The notes below the pieces were generated by a model that was given only the letters and a program-made list of their open reading frames with translations, did not search any database and was not told the origin of the DNA. A program made the position numbers and the translations under genes. Shown one piece after another: positions 59,017 to 64,000 of a stretch of 64,000 nt of DNA; position 1 is the stretch's first letter; every line of letters begins with the position of its first letter. Source of the DNA: JAISST01 sp050434145 (GTDB taxonomy: Bacteria > Fusobacteriota > Fusobacteriia > Fusobacteriales > Fusobacteriaceae); assembly GCF_050434145.1 (NCBI RefSeq), contig NZ_JBNPVX010000014.1:1-64000 (forward strand), in the 5' to 3' direction.

Positions 59017-60312
59017 TTAAAAAATACCTTTTTCTACTATTAATTTTCCACAATAATTTATAAAACCACTTATTATTACTGCATTACTCAGATTACTTAT
59101 AAATCCTCCTATTACAGGAACAACGAAAAATGCTAGTTTCGAATATCTATATTTTTGACACACTGTTTGCATTGTAGTCATTGATACAGGAACTGCTCCT
59201 AATCCAAAGCCAACATGTCCAACGGCCATAACTGCTGAATCATAATTTTTGCCCAATAGTTTGAATGTAAGAAAATAACAGAAAATTAGTATAAACACTA
59301 CTTGAGCCATTAACATTACTACCATAGCTAATCCAAGTCCTTGTAATTGCCATAATTTCATTGTGATTATTGATATTGATACAAATAATGCCAATGAAAA
59401 ATCGCCAACTGTATCCAAAGCTTCATATAGTGATTCTTTTGTATCTTTCTTTCTGTCCAATATCAATCTAACTATAATTCCACCTAGCATACAACATACA
59501 TGTATTGGTAAAGTTAAATTGAAATATTTTAGAAGCATGAACATTCCTTGTCCAAATCCACAGGCAACACACAACATTAAAACTGCTCTTATAACTTCAT
59601 GTTTATATATTGGTGTTCCTACTTCTTCACCAGAACTAACAGCTGCAGTTTCTTTCCCATCTAATTCAGGATCTTCCAATTTATGTTTTTTTACCATGAA
59701 ATTTCCAAATGGCCCACCAAAAATACATCCCGCTATCAGACCAAATGTAGCTGCTGCCAATGCTACTTCACTGGCTGGTGCAACTCTTGCTACTATTTCA
59801 CTAGCTGTACTTGCATCAATATTAGTTGCTTTTGCTAAAAGATCATTAACAGCTTGAATTGCTGTAGGCGAGAAGGAAGCTGCGTTTCCGTGTCCACCAG
59901 TCATTGGAGTACTTCCAGTCATCAGTGCTATCATAGGATTAACTTTCATTAATAAACCAATTCCAACTGAGATTACATTTTGTAAAAATGCCAATACTGC
60001 TGCTAATATAGCAAAAATCACTACTAATTTTCCACCTTTCTTCAATAAAGCAAGGCTTGCTGCTGAACCACTTGCAGCAAAAAATAAACAATAAAATAAG
60101 CTATTCACTGTTGATGAATCATAGCTTAATTCATAAACATTTGCTTTATATAATGCTAATGATATTAATGCAAATATTGTTCCACCAACAACTGAGCTAG
60201 GTAAACAATACTTTTTCAACACTGGAAGTTTATTCCTTATAAAATCACCAAAATATATTGCCAGTACTGCTATTCCCAAAGTCATAAACATTCCTATTTT
60301 TACCTTTTCCAT
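59017..60312 (-). CDS. gltS: Sodium/glutamate symporter GltS
   Basis: GltS imports glutamate with Na+. The 431-residue product is an inner-membrane protein of about ten or more hydrophobic spans. It has MTGSTPMTGGHGNAASFSPT near 130-149 and the mirrored late HVGFGLGAVPVSMTTMQ near 368-384, both matching the two inverted GltS halves with Gly-rich re-entrant loops. Its place between gcdA and hgdC makes substrate import part of the fermentation operon. The same Na+ gradient is raised by glutaconyl-CoA decarboxylase, so uptake and decarboxylation are energetically linked (inference from family knowledge). Confidence 0.95.
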   Translation of the reverse strand: MEKVKIGMFMTLGIAVLAIYFGDFIRNKLPVLKKYCLPSSVVGGTIFALISLALYKANVYELSYDSSTVNSLFYCLFFAASGSAASLALLKKGGKLVVIFAILAAVLAFLQNVISVGIGLLMKVNPMIALMTGSTPMTGGHGNAASFSPTAIQAVNDLLAKATNIDASTASEIVARVAPASEVALAAATFGLIAGCIFGGPFGNFMVKKHKLEDPELDGKETAAVSSGEEVGTPIYKHEVIRAVLMLCVACGFGQGMFMLLKYFNLTLPIHVCCMLGGIIVRLILDRKKDTKESLYEALDTVGDFSLALFVSISIITMKLWQLQGLGLAMVVMLMAQVVFILIFCYFLTFKLLGKNYDSAVMAVGHVGFGLGAVPVSMTTMQTVCQKYRYSKLAFFVVPVIGGFISNLSNAVIISGFINYCGKLIVEKGIF

Positions 60313-60407
60313 GCTATACTCTCCTTAAAATTTATTTTTAATAAAATAAGGATAATGACAGTTCATATTTATTTATACACATGGATATCCCACTGGTAAA
60401 TCACATC

Positions 60408-62168
60408 TTATGCTTTTCTATAAGTTTGAAACTCTCTTATTGCTCTTGGTAACAACATTTGATGGAATGCACAAATTTCTTTTTTATTTTGATATACAGA
60501 TTCTGTAAATGCTTCTATATACACACGAAGTGCGGTCATTTCTACTACTTCATCTACCATTCCTGTCATAGCACAATATTTTGGACGAGATCTTTCTGTA
60601 AAATTCTTTATCATTTCATTCATTTTATCAATTGTTGCTTGGATATCTTTTCCTTCTTTTTGGTCCTTAACAAGTCTTCTAGCATACATTGCTGAGGCTG
60701 CTGTCTCTCCATTCATTACATATATTTCTGTAGCCGCAGTTCCCAATGAAAATGCATTAGAATTATTTCCTTGTGGTCCACCTAATACATAATGAGCTGC
60801 TGCTGTACCTTTTCTCAAAGTTACTTCCAATTGAGATACTCCAGAATTTTCTATAGAATAAATCAAAGATTGCCCTAATCCAAGTAATTCAGCTCTCTCT
60901 GCTTCATCTCCTACATCTATTCCTGTTGTATCTTGAAGCCAAATAATAGGTAATTTATCTCTTCCACAAAGAGTAACAAACTCATTCATTTTTACTAGTC
61001 CTTGTCTATATAATTTTCCACCTATTCCTACAGCATTTTCTCTATATTCTGGATACTTCATTAATATACCTTGTACATTGGCAACTACTCCTACTAGCAG
61101 TCCATTTACTTTCGCCATGCCTGTAACTATTTCTGGTCCATATCCTTTTTTATATTCTGAGAACTCACTTCCATCAAATAAACGACCAATTACATCATAA
61201 ATATCATATTGACGTTTTTGGTTGTAAGGAATTATGCTATATAATTCTTCATCAGAGTATGCAGGTAACATTGGATCATCCACACGGAAGAAATCCAAAT
61301 CATATGCTGGACTCATTTCCATATATTTTTTGATTCCATCTAATACTCCTACTTCTTCCTCATATACTTCTCTAAAAAATCCAGTTTCATCATAATGCAC
61401 TGGAACAGCCCCTGGAGGATTAATTTTTTTAGCATTAAGAGTTGCATTAATCAATTGTTCTGCGCTTTCTTTATCTACATATCCCTTTGGATTCATTCCA
61501 CCTAGTATTCCTGCTCCTCCAACTGCCATATTGGCATCTTTATGAGCAATTAGTATTGTAGGACTTATAGAATGATATCCACCACCAGCAGGGTTAGTTC
61601 CGTAGATTCCTACTATTACAGGAATTCCTAGTTGTTGTAATTCAGCATTTCTAAAGAAAGGTGTCCCTCCACCACGTCTATTTGGATACACTTTTTCTTG
61701 TTCATCAAATTTTACACCACTACAATTTAATATATAAACTAAAGGAATTCTTAAGTTTTTAGCCACATCAGAAGCTCTTATTAAATTTTCAGCTTGACCA
61801 GGAACCCAAGCTCCAGCTAATTTTTTATTATCTGATGCTACTATCATCGCCCATTTTCCAGAAATTTTTCCTAATCCTTTGATTATTCCTGTAGAACCAT
61901 TGTCATTCATTTCAGGATTGAAATAACTATTTAATGGACACCATGTATTTTCATCAATTAATTCTGCTATACGTTGTAACGCTGTCATTTGACCTGCATC
62001 ATTCAATGATTCGTCAGATCTTCCAGATGCTTGTGCTTCTGCGACTAGCGAATTATATTCTGCTTCTACTTCTCTTAATTGATTTTCATTTTCTTCATTA
62101 ATACTAGCTAATGGTTTTCCAACAATTGGCATATTTCTAAAATATGATCCCATTGAATATTGACCCAT
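60408..62168 (-). CDS. gcdA: Glutaconyl-CoA decarboxylase, alpha (carboxyltransferase) subunit
   Basis: GcdA transfers CO2 from glutaconyl-CoA to the enzyme's biotin, giving crotonyl-CoA. Decarboxylation by GcdB then drives Na+ out. The 586-residue product is of standard length. It begins YSMGSYFRNMPIVGKPL and has two carboxyltransferase halves (about 50-300 and 320-570), with GGAGILGGMNPKGY near 212-225, GVVANVQGILMKYPEY near 357-372 and GPQGNNSNAFSLG near 464-476. No gcdB, gcdC or gcdD was found here, so the membrane and biotin subunits are encoded elsewhere. Confidence 0.96.
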   Translation of the reverse strand: MGQYSMGSYFRNMPIVGKPLASINEENENQLREVEAEYNSLVAEAQASGRSDESLNDAGQMTALQRIAELIDENTWCPLNSYFNPEMNDNGSTGIIKGLGKISGKWAMIVASDNKKLAGAWVPGQAENLIRASDVAKNLRIPLVYILNCSGVKFDEQEKVYPNRRGGGTPFFRNAELQQLGIPVIVGIYGTNPAGGGYHSISPTILIAHKDANMAVGGAGILGGMNPKGYVDKESAEQLINATLNAKKINPPGAVPVHYDETGFFREVYEEEVGVLDGIKKYMEMSPAYDLDFFRVDDPMLPAYSDEELYSIIPYNQKRQYDIYDVIGRLFDGSEFSEYKKGYGPEIVTGMAKVNGLLVGVVANVQGILMKYPEYRENAVGIGGKLYRQGLVKMNEFVTLCGRDKLPIIWLQDTTGIDVGDEAERAELLGLGQSLIYSIENSGVSQLEVTLRKGTAAAHYVLGGPQGNNSNAFSLGTAATEIYVMNGETAASAMYARRLVKDQKEGKDIQATIDKMNEMIKNFTERSRPKYCAMTGMVDEVVEMTALRVYIEAFTESVYQNKKEICAFHQMLLPRAIREFQTYRKA

Positions 62169-62232
62169 TTTGTTTCCTCCTTAAAAATATCTAATTTTTA
62201 TTTATTATAATTTATACTTAATAGATAATAAT

Positions 62233-62272
62233 TATAGGTGAGGTAGGGGATTAATACCCACGCACACCTATT
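62233..62272 (-). other. Imperfect stem-loop between gctB and gcdA
   Basis: TAGGTG and CACCTA outer arms with a GGG/CCC inner part and a short AT loop. It lacks a clear T-run on the minus strand, so I read it as a processing or stability element rather than a terminator. Confidence 0.5.
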
Positions 62273-62281
62273 TATAATTTT

Positions 62282-63076
62282 TTATTCTACTGGAACTTGT
62301 ATGAAAGCTTGTCCTGGATCGATTTCTTCTCTTATTGTTTTTATTACTTCAGGAGTTGGTGCTTCCAATAATACAGCTTTTGATACATCTATTTCAAATC
62401 CTGTATTCTCTATTATTTCTTCTATTGATGAGGTAGGATAATATCCTGCCAAGTACATTCTCTTAGTTGTTTCATCAAATTTCATTATTCCTTTATCAGT
62501 TACTACCATTACTGGTCCTCTGTTGCCAGGTAATCCATTTTTTTCACGCCCACCTGGTCCATCCATCCAACCAGCACTTGTTACATAATCTACTTTATCT
62601 ATAAATCTACGTTTTTCGTGTTGCATCATTATTACTGTATTAGAGTAAGTAGCTATTCCATTAGCTCCCCCACTACCAGTAAATCTTGTCTTAGGATGAT
62701 GATAATCCCCTATTGAAGTAGAGTTAACATTTCCATAAGGATCTATTTGAGCTCCACCAATGAAAGCTATTAATCTATCTGTATCATGAAGCCATTCATT
62801 AGCTTCAAAACCTATAAATCTTACATTTGGCCATTGAACAGCACATTGAGCCATGAATCTGTTATCTCCAACACTTCTTGGTACTTCTATTGGATTACAA
62901 TCCATTAACCCACTCTCTACTATTATTTGACAATGTGGAGCAAATATTCTTTTAGCAACTGAAGCTCCTATTAGTGGAAGTCCAGTTCCTACTATTACTA
63001 CTTGTCCATTTTTGATTTGTTTTGCAATCGTTACTGCTTGCATTTCTTTATTTGTATAATTAGTATAATTAGCCAT
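62282..63076 (-). CDS. gctB: Glutaconate CoA-transferase, subunit B
   Basis: GctAB moves CoA from acetyl-CoA or glutaconyl-CoA to (R)-2-hydroxyglutarate. The 264-residue product carries the catalytic Glu at position 54 in IIVESGLMDC, the same position as in the Acidaminococcus enzyme. It also has GAQIDPYGNVNST near 108-120 and GGANGIATYS near 135-144. Its start shares one base with the gctA stop, so translation is coupled. A 113-nt gap with a stem-loop separates it from gcdA. Confidence 0.96.
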   Translation of the reverse strand: MANYTNYTNKEMQAVTIAKQIKNGQVVIVGTGLPLIGASVAKRIFAPHCQIIVESGLMDCNPIEVPRSVGDNRFMAQCAVQWPNVRFIGFEANEWLHDTDRLIAFIGGAQIDPYGNVNSTSIGDYHHPKTRFTGSGGANGIATYSNTVIMMQHEKRRFIDKVDYVTSAGWMDGPGGREKNGLPGNRGPVMVVTDKGIMKFDETTKRMYLAGYYPTSSIEEIIENTGFEIDVSKAVLLEAPTPEVIKTIREEIDPGQAFIQVPVE

Positions 63077-64000
63077 TATTTTGCCTCCTTTGTCATATCC
63101 TTAGCATATCCTAACCCAGGAACAATATTTAATTTTACTAAACGAGAAGCTCCTAATTTATCCAAATATTCATTATGATCTTTTACTCCGTAAACCCATT
63201 CTTTTAAGAACACTTCAAAGTCTTCTTGAGTTTTACTAGCTTTATCATAATCTTTCAAGAAAGGATTATCATAATCATAATAGTTGTAACATTGGCTTGG
63301 ATGTGCACCATAAGGTACATGAACTACAGCATCTACACAGAATCCAGGTATTGAATTTCTTGAAGGATCCTTTCTTATTTCTTCATTACTTACTAATTCT
63401 TCACAAGTTACTATACAACGTTTTGAAGCTATAGCTATATCAACATCGTGGAATTCGTCTCCTTCGATTGAACATGTACCATCAAACGAAGCTTTTTGCA
63501 CATGTATTACTGCTAAGTCTATTTCTGGTACTGGTAGTGCAACAACTTTTTCACCTGGCTTAAATGGATTATCAATATAAACAAATTTATCATTTGGTAT
63601 TTTATCAATAGTTGCTCTTACTTCTTTGCTAATACCCCATTTGTGCAACAAATCTGTACCTAACATCAATCTAACTGGTAAAAATGGTAATCCTAAAGAT
63701 GCTGCATGAAGCATTAACATTATTGCATCTTGAGAGTAATCTTCTAACAATAATTTTCCTTTTTCATAGAAATCTCTGTAACGACGTGATACATTTGTTA
63801 CTCCAGAATTGGCAGTATAGCAATTAGTGTATGCCTTAACACGACCTTCACCTATAAGCATATCCCAATCTCCACCAGCTGGTCCTCCTTCGCCTACAAA
63901 ATCCTTTTGTCCTTGACGCAATATTTCATATATAGCAGCATATGGTTTTCTATTTGTAGTGAACCCACCTACTACTATATGATCACCATCTTTAACAAAC
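63076..64000 (-). CDS. gctA: Glutaconate CoA-transferase, subunit A (5' end outside the window)
   Basis: This is the partner of GctB. At least 307 codons are present and the frame is open to the window edge. The residues encoded at 63922-63999 read FVKDGDHIVVGGF and TNRKPYAAIYEI, which match the family N-terminus. So a TTG at 63921 is internal, and the true start lies about 10-20 codons beyond the edge. The body shows GGPAGGDWDMLIGEGRVKAY, CYTANSGVTNVSRRYRDF and PYGAHPSQCYNYYDYDNPFL. It is the first gene of the operon visible; its promoter is outside. Confidence 0.96.
   Translation of the reverse strand, partial: FVKDGDHIVVGGFTTNRKPYAAIYEILRQGQKDFVGEGGPAGGDWDMLIGEGRVKAYTNCYTANSGVTNVSRRYRDFYEKGKLLLEDYSQDAIMLMLHAASLGLPFLPVRLMLGTDLLHKWGISKEVRATIDKIPNDKFVYIDNPFKPGEKVVALPVPEIDLAVIHVQKASFDGTCSIEGDEFHDVDIAIASKRCIVTCEELVSNEEIRKDPSRNSIPGFCVDAVVHVPYGAHPSQCYNYYDYDNPFLKDYDKASKTQEDFEVFLKEWVYGVKDHNEYLDKLGASRLVKLNIVPGLGYAKDMTKEAK

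Noticed and set aside
63076..63921. gctA starting at a TTG at 63921
   Set aside because: The frame stays open to the window edge, and the extra residues match the conserved N-terminus of glutaconate CoA-transferase subunit A, so the gene is simply cut by the window.

Overview
The window is strongly AT-rich chromosomal DNA from a diderm anaerobe, most likely a member of the Fusobacteriota (Fusobacterium-like). Two signatures together point there. One is a lipopolysaccharide and outer-membrane assembly set (bamA, tamB, ompH/skp, lpxD, kdsB). The other is an almost complete operon for glutamate fermentation through 2-hydroxyglutarate (gctA, gctB, gcdA, gltS, hgdC, hgdA, hgdB). The species assignment is inference; no rRNA or tRNA gene was seen to anchor it.

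Layout. 1-1.3 kb: tail of a repeat element, then ybaK and rseC on the + strand. 1.35-4.0 kb (-): BrkB-like membrane protein, an unknown exported protein, and htpX behind a palindromic promoter. 4.2-8.3 kb (+): thyA-folA, an exported DUF3298-type protein, and htpG with a CIRCE-like operator. 8.4-13.6 kb (-): bifunctional rel, tgt, a polysaccharide deacetylase and an LPS-type glycosyltransferase. 13.7-18 kb (-): apt, TPR lipoprotein, CNNM/CBS protein, accB, ACT-domain protein. 18.1-24.1 kb (-): a tight operon M20 peptidase-mreC-lolA-like-recO-ptsN-like-nrdR-fmt-folD. 24.4-36.4 kb (-): fba, EcfT-like protein, serS, lpxD, ompH, bamA, tamB. 36.4-41.1 kb (-): rsmG, mnmG and a Ktr/Trk K+ uptake pair. 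41.3-46.6 kb (-): pepT, MATE exporter, SpoIID-like protein, kdsB. 46.7-49.3 kb (+): M48 protease, pyridoxal kinase, a probable flavinylated exported protein. 49.4-54.3 kb (-): csoR, a copA with a C-terminal CopZ-like domain, and yifB/comM. 54.8-55.5 kb (+): IclR regulator. 55.7-64 kb (-): the glutaconate/hydroxyglutarate operon, with gctA running off the window.

The most unusual signal is a family of about 205-315 bp non-coding repeats (seven copies, one cut by the window edge). They have inverted terminal repeats and apparent 7-13 bp target duplications. All are in one orientation, and in all six complete copies the same end lies 23-27 nt upstream of the start codon of a minus-strand gene, just 5' of its Shine-Dalgarno sequence. 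They look like mobile elements that select, or survive only in, the 5' leader position of genes.

How the genes work together. The final operon imports glutamate with Na+, moves CoA onto 2-hydroxyglutarate, dehydrates it to glutaconyl-CoA and decarboxylates that to crotonyl-CoA. The other decarboxylase subunits and the glutamate and hydroxyglutarate dehydrogenases are not in the window. The envelope clusters build LPS and insert outer-membrane proteins. The copper module (CsoR operator, copA, csoR) is self-contained, but a repeat element splits it.
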